Source: Impatiens glandulifera (Eukaryota; Streptophyta; Magnoliopsida; Ericales; Balsaminaceae). Taken from it: DNA of 64,000 bases. Both the position numbers and the translations under genes were made by a program. The DNA lies in the NCBI RefSeq assembly GCF_907164915.1, contig NC_061869.1, forward strand, positions 25,742,312 through 25,806,311, given 5' to 3'. Below are positions 9,961 to 19,710 of this stretch, piece after piece (the stretch's first letter is position 1; each line of letters opens with the position of its first letter). The notes under the pieces are model-generated. The model was given only the letters and a program-made list of their open reading frames with translations, made no database searches and was not told the origin of the DNA.

Positions 9961-10699
9961 AACTTTTAAAGTTTGTATGCAATTGATTTTTCTTTCACCC
10001 TTTTGGTTTTAATTTTAATCTTTTTAAATACACAAAATATTAAAATAAATATGAAAAATATTTTACCAATTTATTTTTTTTATTTATATTTTATATTTTT
10101 AAGGTTAAGTAAATAATTGTTGTAGACAAAATGGATAAAACAATTCCTTCTAAATTATTTATTTTTCCCTAAATTTTTCTAAAATTATTCTAAAATAAAT
10201 GAGTACAACATTTATCTCAAATAATTTTATTTTTTTTACTTTGACCATTTTCTTTAATTAATTAGACTTTAATTATCACAATAATTAGCCTAATTAACTG
10301 TTTTAATTTCGGTATGATATCGGTATTATACATTTTATACCCAAAAAACACAATAACTTAAACAAAACAAAAATAAATTTAATATACTTACTACATAAAC
10401 GTTACACAAAATTAAAAATTAAATATATTTATCATAAAATAAAATATATTTTTTTAAATTCAACATTTGTAAAAGCTAGAAATTTTAAAAATTACATTTA
10501 GTTATAAAAATTAAAATTATCGAAAATAAACATAAGTATAGTTTTATGTTAGACTAAAGTGGACACGAGAGAGGGAGATTCAGAACAATCTTTAATCGCA
10601 TCTGTATTTATAATTTTTTTGTAAATTGATAATACAGTTCATGTTAGACAATAATAATAAATATTGGTTAATTTAGACTTAATTAATAAAAATCTATCA
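9961..10699. other. A/T-rich stretch, probably the 3' flank of a decayed hAT element
   Basis: No ORF. 'CGGTATGATATCGGTATTATAC' style motifs near 10310 echo 'CTCGGTATATCTCAATATACC' near 11170. Such subterminal motifs are common in plant hAT elements and may mark the far end of the element whose transposase remnant lies at 10700-10985. Confidence 0.35.
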
Positions 10700-10985
10700 C
10701 TCATTTTAATTTGTTCATTTTCATTGAAAAATTTAAGTTCATCACATGTAGAATCTTTTCCTAAGTTGAATTCATCTATTTTTAGTCAATCATCTATGCA
10801 CACCAATGCCTTCATAATTTTAAGACTCAAATTTCTCTTAGAAAGATCAAATATCCTCTTACTCAAGCTAATATCAGACTCACTAACAACCTTTGATGAT
10901 CAGATTACAAAAATATCATTGACAATAATTGAAATAATTTTATACTTAGTTTCACTCATTTCCACCGCTCCAGGATATTAAAAGT
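10700..10985 (-). pseudogene. hAT transposase C-terminal (dimerisation) remnant
   Basis: The minus strand, read over several frames, gives 'NILERWK', then 'SLSKRIFDLSKRNLSLKIMK' and 'ALVCIDD', followed by a stop and 'LKID'. The order Leu-rich 'ILxWWK', a Ser-rich 'R.D..R..L.....EALVC..DWL' block and an acidic tail is that of the hATC dimerisation domain of plant hAT transposases, the region needed for transposase dimers. Multiple stops and frameshifts; the N-terminal zinc finger and RNase H-like catalytic core are not seen. A hAT-like end, CTAGGGGTGG on the minus strand, lies upstream at 11345-11336. Confidence 0.55.
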
Positions 10986-11335
10986 TTGGTTAAATCAATT
11001 TTCAATATTATCGTCTAGAGATGTCATATATTAAATAATATTAAATAATATTATAATTATATTTTGATTTGATTTTTAAAAATTATGTTTCTATAATTAA
11101 ATTAATATTAAATCTATTTATTTTCTTAAATAATATTATATATATTGATTTATAAATACTATTGCAGTATCTCGGTATATCTCAATATACCAAAATTTTG
11201 AAAATCTGATACATTTATCGTAAAAATAGATTTGATATCATACTTTACATTTTATCAGTATATCTTAAAAATCGATATTTTCAATATATTGCGTTATGAT
11301 ATTTTTGATATACCTATAAGACTGATAATTTTTTC

Positions 11336-11345
11336 CACCCCTAGC
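11336..11345 (-). mobile_element. hAT-like terminal sequence
   Basis: The minus strand reads CTAGGGGTGG, a common start of plant hAT terminal inverted repeats, upstream of the transposase remnant and in the right direction. I could not find a matching inverted end on the left, so the element boundary is unproven. Confidence 0.35.
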
Positions 11346-12430
11346 TATTTGCCCGACGCTTTGACTGCTTCTTTTAGTTAACTCGTCCAAGCGATGCTCT
11401 TCACCTTCAAGCGATGCTTGTTTCTTGGCACTTTCTTCGCAAAACCGACCATTTTCCCCTTTTTGCTACGATTTTAGCCCTTTTGGCCAAGATCTCTCTC
11501 ATATTTCTTTTTCTGTTTTTGTTGATTTTTTTTTTTGTTTGTAAGTTTGTGTTTATTTTATCCTCGTAAAACATAAGATCCACACAGATGTAGACAAATC
11601 ACCCTTAACTTTCGGTTAAATAAAAAAAATGGAAAACTAAAAAATAAAGTGTAACAATAGAATTTTAAAAGCCAAAACTGATTAAGTATAGACTTATGCA
11701 CGTGAGTCATTTCCCACACGTAACCAAATGCCGAACTTAAAAATAAAATCTTTAATTATGGCGTGCATACACCTAGATTATTTTCTAAATTTTCAAAAAT
11801 TAGTTGGCGACTCTTAAGTAGTGATGTTGTAAATCGGAAAAAAAATCTAAAAAAATACATGCTAACTTCCAATTAATATCTCAATCTCTCTCAGACTCCG
11901 ACAAGAAGATAAGTTATGGAGTTATTTATAAAATTTCTATTTTGACGCTTAATTTTTGATGTCACGTAAAAATTAATTTCCCTCACAAAATATATACAAG
12001 AAGCAAATATAAATGATATAAGCTTCAATAACTCTGGCTTATTTTAATGGCGCACAACCATAAAGTAATTATTATCTATCCACTCCTTTATCACTAAAAT
12101 AATCATAATCAAATAAACATGATATGTGTGCTCTCTTTAATGTCCACCAACAATTCTTGCAAGAGCTTTTATGTATATATACAATAGTGTTAGGTATTGG
12201 ACTAGGACTATGACTAAGATTAAGGTTAGAACTAGAACTAAAGTTAGACTTACACCTCTATAGGTCAAACATAACTAGGGATAGACTAGGGCTAGGGTTG
12301 GGCTTAAACCTCTCTACAGGTCAAGCGTAACTTGGTTGATATCATGCATGCTCTCTAGAGATAAAGAAAAAAACAATTTTATATTTATTCCTCCCACTCT
12401 CCAAGAGTAATATAGCTTGCCTTACATTGA
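11346..12430. other. Intergenic DNA, no gene seen
   Basis: A/T-rich with short simple runs. Around 12180-12320 there is a degenerate run of ACTAGG / TTAGAAC units ('GGACTAGGACTATGACTAAG'). Nothing coding is supportable. Confidence 0.4.
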
Positions 12431-12700
12431 TCAATCATGTTACAGCCAAACAATTATATCTAATTACTGGTTTTAGAATGTTTTACCTGTAAATTCATCC
12501 ACCTCTATCAAAACTTAATTACAGGCTCAGATTTGTACAGAGTATGTGAGAAGAGAGAAGATTGTTTGCCCAACCATGGCTGCTGCAACATCTAAAACGG
12601 GTTGCCCCTCCAAAGAAACGGGTTGCTTTTTCTCCATCTCCATCTCAGAAAAAACTCCAGACCAAATATTCATCATCTTCACTGCCTCATTTCAAAAACC
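12431..12700 (-). repeat. Decayed segment paralogous to 14430-14720, copy 1
   Basis: Shared landmarks in the same order with 14430-14720 are GGCTCAGAT, AAGAGAGAAG, GTTT, ATGGCTGCAACA and 'TCTC.GAA.....CAGA..AGA'. Identity is moderate. On the minus strand a short frame ends near the shared block. It may be a remnant of a duplicated host exon; no family recognised. Confidence 0.35.
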
Positions 12701-14429
12701 CACATACTTAAAGGGTTCAATATATGCATGCCTGTTTGTTAATCTTTTCTTCTTAAAAATAAATTAAAATAAAATGTATATCTTCCTGAACAAACATGCA
12801 AGTTAGTTTGCTTGTTTGATTCAGCTAAACGCAGCCTCAGGCTGTGTATAGAACAAAGACACGGGCATTTTAATATCAAACAGTTTAAACAAAATAGGAA
12901 CAAAAATCCGTTCATAAGGGTAAAACGCATTTTAATATCGTGTATCATCAATAAAAATAGGAATAATTAATTTTATGAAGGGTCCATTACTTGCCCTGGA
13001 ATGAAATTCATGCCATTAAACTTACACAAATGGCTCATTTTTAACTAATAATTGATTGTTAACAAAGTTTTATCATTTTAACAAGGTTAAAATTAAATTT
13101 TCGAATAAACATTGTTAGACCCATCATCTTTTCTCCCACTGCAGTCATCTTTACATGTTTAAAATGGAAGATAAAATCTCAATTCCTTTTTTTTTTACTA
13201 TTAGCCGAAAATGGATGAATAAAGAACATAAACTTTAGTTTTGAATGTCCCTAATATGTTGCAGATTTTATATTCCATAATTTCAGTTTAATTTTGTTGA
13301 CAATAAGTGATAAATATAATAGGATTATTGTTTTGAATACACAAATTTGAATATATAGTCTAAAAATGATTCTGCGCCCATGTAAGAACATGTTCATGTT
13401 TTATATGTCAAATTAATTTGTGGTACGACACAAAACAATTAGTTGGAAATTAGGAGAGGAATAACTTAAAAACAATTTAAGAATGTTAGAGATAAAAAGA
13501 ACAAGAGATCATGAAAATTCTTTAAAAGGACAAACTTATTTGGGAGAATTTCATATTTCACAAATGTCTAGGCCAAATTGAGTACAATTTTGTAACACTA
13601 CTTTATAAAGGAATAAAGGATCCTTTGAGTGAGTTTAGAGAAGTGTCTTAAATTTTCAGTTTGATAATGCAATTTAGGGCTTTGTATTTTAGGTTGAATT
13701 CCAATTTTAATAACGCAGATGGTAGAATATCAATTTGATAATAAAGATTAAGGGGCTTTGAAAAAACTACTTAAATTGATGCCGGAAAAACAACTATTTA
13801 AATTGATGCCCAAAAAACAACTATTTTAGCATTCCTAAAATATTTTTATCCATTCTAAGAGTTGCTGAAATTGGTATCTGGAATTAAAAAAAAAAAATGT
13901 ATATCCTTATTTTCATTATTTTAGATTTGTTTTGCAACAGATGTACCAATAATTGATTTTTAAGCATTTCAATTTTAAATTGAATCCCATTTGGCCCAAA
14001 TAATTCGATCAGATCACAACTTTCCTGAAATTTCAGTCATCTTGAGTGGGAGGCCTATAATAATAGTAAGAAACATAACAAAAATTGTACAAAGGGTATT
14101 ATCTTTAAGAACCAAATCAAATATAATATCAAACAAAGTATCTTGTCATTGAGAAATAGAACCTTATCAATTACCAAGAATATAAGCAATTCCAATGATC
14201 AAACATAAAATTAATTTACTACAAAATGCTCCTAGTTTAGAAACTTTTGATTTTCATCATACACCATTGACATTGAAAGCCCCTCAACAACTTGTCTAAG
14301 CTAATAATTATCATCTCTTACTGTCACACAACTTCAAATTATCATCTCTAAGTTTCATTACAAGTTGAATTCCTCTAAATTAAACAAACTGTAATGACAT
14401 CTATAAACAAACTGTAATATTAACACTGT
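12701..14429. other. A/T-rich intergenic DNA
   Basis: No gene, RNA or clear transposon end seen. A two-copy short repeat 'AACTACTTAAATTGATGCC' occurs around 13760-13820. Confidence 0.4.
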
Positions 14430-14720
14430 TTACTGGTAAATTTGGTAAAACACAACATTTTCAAATTGGATTATCTAAAATCTAAAAACTGTAAAAGGCT
14501 CAGATATAAGTTTTGAGTCGGAAAAGAGAGAAGGGCTTGTTTTCCTTCCCTAAACATGGCTGCAACAGGCGGTTGCACGCCGAGAAGATATACTGAGTCC
14601 ACTCGGCGGGCCGACCTTCCGATTTGCCTCGCCATGAAAACTGGTGTACCCTTCTCTGTCTCCAGAACTCAGATTAGAGAAAAACATCATCACAGCCATA
14701 AATAACCCCAAATTAACCAC
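14430..14720 (-). repeat. Decayed segment paralogous to 12431-12700, copy 2
   Basis: G/C-richer than its surroundings. Several minus-strand frames stay open across 14550-14700 (one gives 'EWTQYIFSACNRLLQPCLG', another 'FMARQIGRSARRVDSVYLL'). Because more than one frame is open, none is convincing. It may be an old exon copy; no family recognised. Confidence 0.35.
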
Positions 14721-14768
14721 ATCAAACAAGCTCTGAGATGAAGAATCATACAATTGATGATTCAATAT

Positions 14769-14825
14769 AAATATATATATATAGAGAGAGAGATAGAGAG
14801 AGAGAAAGAGAGAGTGAGAGAGACG
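14769..14825 (+). repeat. AT/GA microsatellite
   Basis: (TA)n followed by an impure (GA)n run, TATATATATAGAGAGAGA and onward. Such runs often lie in plant promoters and 5' leaders, and one precedes the small ORF at 14838. Confidence 0.85.
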
Positions 14826-14837
14826 CACGCACTACTG

Positions 14838-14939
14838 ATGAGGGCTGTCGATGGAAACAAGAAATCACCGGCTCCGATGATCGGAAAATCAACGGCAAAG
14901 GGAGGCAACCACCCTCAGAGACTCCCGTCCCTTTGTTAG
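14838..14939 (+). CDS. Possible small ORF, 33 aa, no known family
   Basis: ATG at 14838 opens a frame of 33 codons beginning MRAVDGNKKSPAPMIGKSTA and ending with TAG, in a locally G/C-rich patch. It lies 13 bp after a GA-rich leader-like microsatellite that itself follows a TATATATA run. The peptide is basic and low in hydrophobics, with no signal peptide. It may be the start of a decayed host gene. Only the context supports coding, so confidence is low. Confidence 0.2.
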   Translation: MRAVDGNKKSPAPMIGKSTAKGGNHPQRLPSLC

Positions 14940-15121
14940 AAGCCTCAATCTTTCTTAACCCTAATTTCTTAAAGATGTGACCTTCTTTATAGAGCTATTT
15001 GATGCTTGGTTAGTAGATTACTCTTTTATCCTTGATGTTGCTATAGTTTTACATATTGGGCCACCGTTCCTTTGTTAAAAGTATTTTTCTGGTTCTTTCC
15101 CAATTCCCATTAACTAACAAG

Positions 15122-15829
15122 GGGAAATTGGACTAAATGACCCTAAAGATTGGGTCAAATTTGATCTGATGACCACTTTATTTTTTTTTGACAAAATTAT
15201 CCTTTTCGCGTAATGCGAAGGGAGTTCGCGTTTCGCGAAGTGAAACAGTATTGATATATATACTCAAATTTTTTCATTTCTCTCATTTTGTTTCTCTCTC
15301 AAGGTGTCCTCTCTCTCATTTTGTCGGCGGCGGCGTAAACTCCGGCGACTACTATGACCTAAATCTACAAAGATAAAAAACCTCATCCCTGAATCTATGT
15401 TTATATAACAGATTTATGTTCTTATTTGTATTTCTTCATTCGAAACCCTAACCCTAACCCAAATGGTTTTATTTTCATGTTTTCAGTATCTTTATCTAAA
15501 AACCCTAAATGAATTTATGTTCTTATTGTCTATTATCTTCATTTCAAACGATTTATGTTCTTTTTAATGAAACCCTAACCCTAAATTAATTAAATTTGTT
15601 CATATTGGTTCATATTTGTTCATATTTGTTCATATTTGTTAATATTGGTTCATACTGCTTCATATTGGTTCATTTTTTGTTCATCTTATTGTTCTTATGT
15701 CGATGATGATATTTGCAGATCATATGGGTTCCGTTTCACAAAGGGCTTCTCGTTACGCGAAGGGCTTCTCGTTACGCGAAGGGCTTCTCGTTACGCGAAG
15801 GGCTTCTCATTTCGCGAAGGGCTTCCCTT
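15122..15829 (+). repeat. Left inverted arm of the MULE-like element
   Basis: Order of landmarks: end GGGAAATTGGAC; 'TTCGCGTAATGCGAAGGG' and 'TTCGCGTTTCGCGAAG'; CTCTCTCTCA leader; GTCGGCGGCGGCG; telobox runs AACCCTAACCCTAACCC (about 15445); a TTCATATTGG / TTCATATTTG decamer run; 'GATGATGATATTTGCAG'; then the 19-bp minisatellite. All recur inverted at 16986-17795. The arm looks like a captured gene 5' region (C/T-rich leader, teloboxes, an intron-like stretch ending TTTGCAG). Confidence 0.8.
15736..15829 (+). repeat. 19-bp minisatellite, left arm
   Basis: About five tandem copies of GGGCTTCTCGTTACGCGAA, the last ones altered to CATTTCGCGAA. The unit includes the near-palindrome TTACGCGAA / TTTCGCGAA, the same motif found close to both element ends. 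It is open in all three frames (giving repeated RASRYAKGF-type peptides), which is a property of a 19-bp repeat and not a protein gene. Confidence 0.85.
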
Positions 15830-16520
15830 TATGCATTCATAGAGTATGTGCACACAAGAGGCATGAAAGGTCTGTCTGTAGTTTGTATAGATCGATGTTA
15901 TATTTTATATGTGTGTGTTTATTTCTTTTCCTGATTCCTAGCCCTACATGTGTTTCCTATAGCTGCATATAAATAAGCTGATAGAATAAAGATTGATAAT
16001 AGAAGAGTGTTTGTCGATGTTGAACGAGGTAGAACAGTTCCAAACTGGAAACCTCGTCGACTTGGTAGGGGTCTAGGAACAACCAGGATTGGAGGTGAAG
16101 ATGTAAATAAAAAACAATTGGGGAGGTAATTGATTAGGATGCCTTTTACTTTCACAAGCCTCTTTAGAAACTCTATGTGAATTTTTTCTTTATATGTTAC
16201 CTTCTCAATGTATTTGCTGAACAACTTGAGTTAAATTTTGAAGAGGAAAGAATGCAATGATGGTTGTATATCTAATAGAGCTTGCATCCACTACCTATAA
16301 CAAGTAGACAATATGAGATCTTTTAATCTGCATAATTTTTATAATTTTCTTCACTTTCATTTCCCATCATGTGTAGGGAAAAATCCCGTGAAAAGGGAAG
16401 AGATAGAGAGGGTGATAGGGAGAAATCTCGTGAGCGATCTTATGAGAAGCCAACGGATCGTGATGAACCGGAGGATGAAGTGGAGGGATTGTATGAACAT
16501 GAATGTCGTCAACGACACCA
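15830..16520 (+). pseudogene. Captured fragment of U1 snRNP 70K gene (U1-70K), three exon pieces with introns
   Basis: Exon piece 1 (15830-15869) encodes YAFIEYVHTRGMK, the RNP1-side end of the U1-70K RRM. A GT donor follows at 15870. The intron ends TATAG at 15962. Piece 2 (15963-16125) encodes 'AAYK', a stop where Gln is expected (TAA), then '[19 protein letters not shown]', '[16 protein letters not shown]' and '[10 protein letters not shown]'. A second intron (GT 16126, AG 16376) leads to piece 3 (16377 to about 16520): 'EKSREKGRDREGDREKSRER' and 'DEPEDEVEGLYEH', the Arg/Glu-rich tail. Splice phases match across both introns. U1-70K is the U1 snRNP protein that binds U1 stem-loop I and helps select 5' splice sites. 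The copy is truncated at both ends and carries one nonsense codon, so it is a genomic (not cDNA) capture. The family call is confident. Confidence 0.85.
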
Positions 16521-16985
16521 TTTCCTCCATTTTTTGTTTTTTTATAGCTATATATATGATAACTCTCTAGTCTAGTTTAAACTTCTTGGTGAGCATGAAT
16601 GATAAAAACATTCCATTTTGGTGAGTTTTATCTTAAATTTCTATCCCAAATTGTAAATAACAAAAATATGTTTATCATTTAATTTCTTTAGGTGACGGGA
16701 TGAAAGTACAATATTACATTAATAATTAGAAAAGTTTCATATATATCTGATTATAAAAATAAAATAGACAAAAGAAATGAAGCTTTCTTTTAATTAGAGT
16801 ATCTAAGGAAATGAAGCTTATTTTAATTTTCATTAGGATTAGGTTTAATAATGCAAATTGGATTAAAGTCCCTTAATATGAAGGGAAGTTTATCAAAGTC
16901 CAAGATTAGATTCGTCTTGATGTAAGTACTTCTTCACTGAATCCCGACACATTTCTTTCAATATCTTCGCCCAAGATTAGATTCG
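16521..16985. other. Interior of the MULE-like element, noncoding
   Basis: A/T-rich DNA between the U1-70K tail and the right arm. It contains the short direct repeat CCAAGATTAGATTCGT (about 16900 and 16973). No ORF seen. Confidence 0.5.
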
Positions 16986-17795
16986 TGAAGCCCTTCGCGA
17001 AACGTGAAGCCTTCGCGAAACGAGAAGCCCTTTGCGAAACGAGAAGCCCTTCGCGTAACGAGAAGCCCTTCGCGTAACGAGAAGTCCTTCGTATAACGAG
17101 AAGCCCTTCGCGTAACGAGAAGCCCTTCGTGAAACGGAACCCATATGATCTGCAAATATCATCATCGACATAAGAACAATAAGATGAACAAAAAATGAAC
17201 CAGTATGAACCAATATTAACAAATATAAACAAATATGAACAAATATGAACAAATATGAACATATTTAATTGATTTAGGGTTAGGGTTTCATTAAAAAGAA
17301 CATAAATCGTTTGAAATGAAGATAATAGACAAGAAGAACTTAAATTGATTTAGGGTTTTCAGATGGAGATATTAGAAACATGAACATAAATCGATTTGGG
17401 TTAGGGTTAGGGTTTGAAATTAAGATATAGAAATAAGAGCATAAATCTGTATTATAAACATCGATTCAGGGTTAAAGTTTCTTATCTTTGTAGATTCAAG
17501 GCATAGCCGAAGTCGCTGTCGTCGAAGTTTCACCGCCGCCGTCGTTTCGCCGCCGCCGACGAACAAGAACAGAGAGAGAAGAGAGAGAAGAGAGAGAAAC
17601 GAAATGAAGAAAATTAAAAAATTTGAGTATATATATTCACACTGTTTGACTTCGCGTTTCGCGAAGTCCCTTCGCGTTACGCGAAAAGGGTAATTTCGTC
17701 TAAAAAAAAATAAAGTGGTCACCAGATCAATTTTATTATTAGGTGACCACGGAGGCAAATGACCCAATCTTTAAGATCATTTCGTCCAATTTCCC
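16986..17795 (-). repeat. Right inverted arm of the MULE-like element, with 19-bp minisatellite
   Basis: Inverted counterpart of the left arm. On the minus strand the order is end GGGAAATTGGACG, TTCGCG motifs, GA/CT-rich leader, CGGCGGCGG, GGGTTAGGG teloboxes, decamer run, TTTGCAG, then about eight 19-bp minisatellite copies (17140-16986) against about five on the left. The arms have diverged by substitutions and small indels. Confidence 0.8.
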
Positions 17796-18289
17796 CTAAC
17801 AAGTATACTCCTAAATAAAATAAATAATTAGTTGAATATTTGATTTAATAAAATTTTACAAATTTATTTTAATATATACTATTCATATTGTATTTTATTT
17901 AAATAGTCCGTATAAGAATAATTTTTAGAAATAATTCGTTGGCTCGAAATTATTAAAATTTTAAATCGGAAAGTAAACAATTAATGTTTATAGAATACCT
18001 CTTTTAGACAAAGTTTGTATACGACACTTGGGTTTTAGGAAAATAGACCCTCGTTCAAATCTCCCACTTTATAATTTATAGACTTATTTTATTTATAATA
18101 ATATTGTAAAGGGATAGAAATTTTGAATCTAACAAGTCTCACAGGAGACTTGTGTTTCTTAGTTGTTGATGACCATCCAAAGTCAATTACATACCAGCCC
18201 GTGATCATCCAACTCGATTTTCCGTTAGTAGAACCTAGTATCACTTGGTTTTCACCCATCTAAGGTAAAGAACTTAAGAGTATATGACA
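17796..18289. other. Intergenic DNA right of the MULE-like element
   Basis: A/T-rich; no gene. Near 18130-18150 'TCACAGGAGACTTGTG' resembles 'TCACAAGAGACTTTTA' at 18625, hinting at a diverged direct repeat that brackets the first minisatellite. Confidence 0.35.
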
Positions 18290-18600
18290 ATCAAACTAGC
18301 TTTTGACCCGCTAGAGTTAGCTTTCAACATAAACTAAAAGCACCTAACAATCTAGCTGATAATATAGCTTTTTTACCCGGCTAGAGTTAACTTCCCTGTA
18401 AGTTAAAAGTATGACAATCAAGTTAGCTTTTGACCCATCTAGGACTAACTTTCTACATAAGCTAAAAATATCTAACAATCTATAATGTAGCTTTTAGCCA
18501 ACTAAGGTTAGTTTTTAACGAAAGCTAAAAGTACCTGACAATCTAGCTTTTGACCCGGCTAGAGTTAACTTTCAATATAAGCTAAAAGTTGTGTAGAGGT
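18290..18600 (+). repeat. Tandem array, unit about 60 bp, five copies
   Basis: The unit reads TAGCTTTTGACCCGGCTAGA, then GTTAACTTTCAACATAAGC, TAAAAGTACCTGACAATC. Copies start near 18296, 18365, 18424, 18488 and 18544. Noncoding. Confidence 0.75.
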
Positions 18601-18699
18601 AGAAAGACAAACTTGACAAATATCACAAGAGACTTTTATTTCTTGATGCCTTAAGTACATGGTTTCCATATGAGAACAATGCTATATATAGTCCTTTTC

Positions 18700-19710
18700 A
18701 ACATAGACTTATGGGCGACATGTCTTGTTCAATAATGAGACTCATATCACTTTGAAATCGTTTAACGTCTTGCTCTTGCTAAATCGAGTTCTCCTCGATG
18801 TACACTTTTCGACGACGTCTTTTGTTCAAAGAAGACTCATCTCACCTTGAAATCGTTTAACATATTACTCTTCTAAATCGAGTTCGTCTTGAAGTACACT
18901 TTTGGACGACGTGTTTCGTTCGAAGGAGATTTATCTCACCTTGAAACTGTTTAACGACTTGTTCTTAGTAAATCGAGTCTTCTAGGCGTAGACTTTTGGA
19001 TGATGTGTTTTGTTCAAAGGAGACTCATTTCACCTTGAAACGGTTTAACATCTTGCTCTTGCTCGCGTTTCATTCATAGGAGACTCATCTCACCTTGAAA
19101 CTATTTGACGTATTGCTCTTGCTAAGTCGAGTTCTTCTCGACGTAGACTTTGGGTGAAGTGTCTTTTTCAAAGATGAGACTTATCTCACTTTGAAATTGT
19201 TTAACGCCTTGCTCTTTACTACTTCGAGTTTTTCTCGACACTTTTGGACGACATGACTTGTTCAAAGATGAGATTCAACTCACTTTGAAACCATTTAACG
19301 TCTTGCTATTTTCTACATTGAGCTCTCTTCAACATATATTATTGGGAGACGTACCTTGTTCAAGGATGAGACTCATCTCACTTTGAAATTATTTAACGTA
19401 TTTCTCTTTACTACATTGAGTTCTTTTCGACGTAGACTTTTGGATGACGTGACTTGTTCAAAGATGAGATTCATCACACTTTGAAACCGTTAAACGTCTT
19501 GCTGTTTTCTAAGTCGAGCTATCTTCAACATATATTTTTGGACGACGTGCCTTGTTCAAGGATGAGACTCATCTCACTTTGAAACTGTTTAACATTTTGC
19601 TCTTGATAAATTGAGTTCTTCTCGACGTAGACTTTTGGGAAAGGGGGATGTATTCTATCCATAGATGAGACTCCTCTCACTTTAGAGCCCTTTTAACGTC
19701 TTTCCATTCA
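18700..19710 (+). repeat. Tandem array, unit about 95 bp, about eleven copies
   Basis: Landmarks per unit: TTTGAAATCGTTTAACGTCT, TGCTCTTGCTAAATCGAG, TTCTTCTCGACGTAGACTTT, GATGAGACTCATCTCAC. The TTGAAA landmark falls near 18751, 18846, 18940, 19034, 19094, 19190, 19284, 19382, 19480, 19578 and 19681; spacing is 94-103 bp except one short 60-bp unit. No frame is shared between units. It is preceded by TATATATAG at about 18690. Confidence 0.85.

Larger units (their letters stand above)
15122..17795. mobile_element. MULE-like element with long inverted arms carrying captured U1-70K (Pack-MULE)
   Basis: The left end GGGAAATTGGACTAAATGAC matches the inverted right end GGGAAATTGGACGAAATGAT, and the inverted match extends about 700-800 bp inward on each side. 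CTAACAAG flanks both ends (15114-15121 and 17796-17803), an 8-bp duplication just below the 9 bp typical of Mutator-like elements. No transposase is present, so it is non-autonomous. Between the arms lies a U1-70K gene fragment with introns (15830-16520). GGGAAATT-type ends, long inverted repeats, a TSD near 9 bp and a captured host gene are the hallmarks of Pack-MULEs. The superfamily call is inferred from structure. Confidence 0.75.

Noticed and set aside
15440..15470. Interstitial telomere repeat AACCCTAACCCTAACCC
   Set aside because: Only two or three units, in both MULE arms, next to leader-like sequence; better explained as teloboxes of a captured promoter.
15697..15972. Overlapping ORFs with repeated RASRYAKGF-type peptides (also 16906-17262 minus)
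   Set aside because: They are translations of the 19-bp minisatellite, open in all frames because the unit has no stops; the real signal is the DNA repeat.
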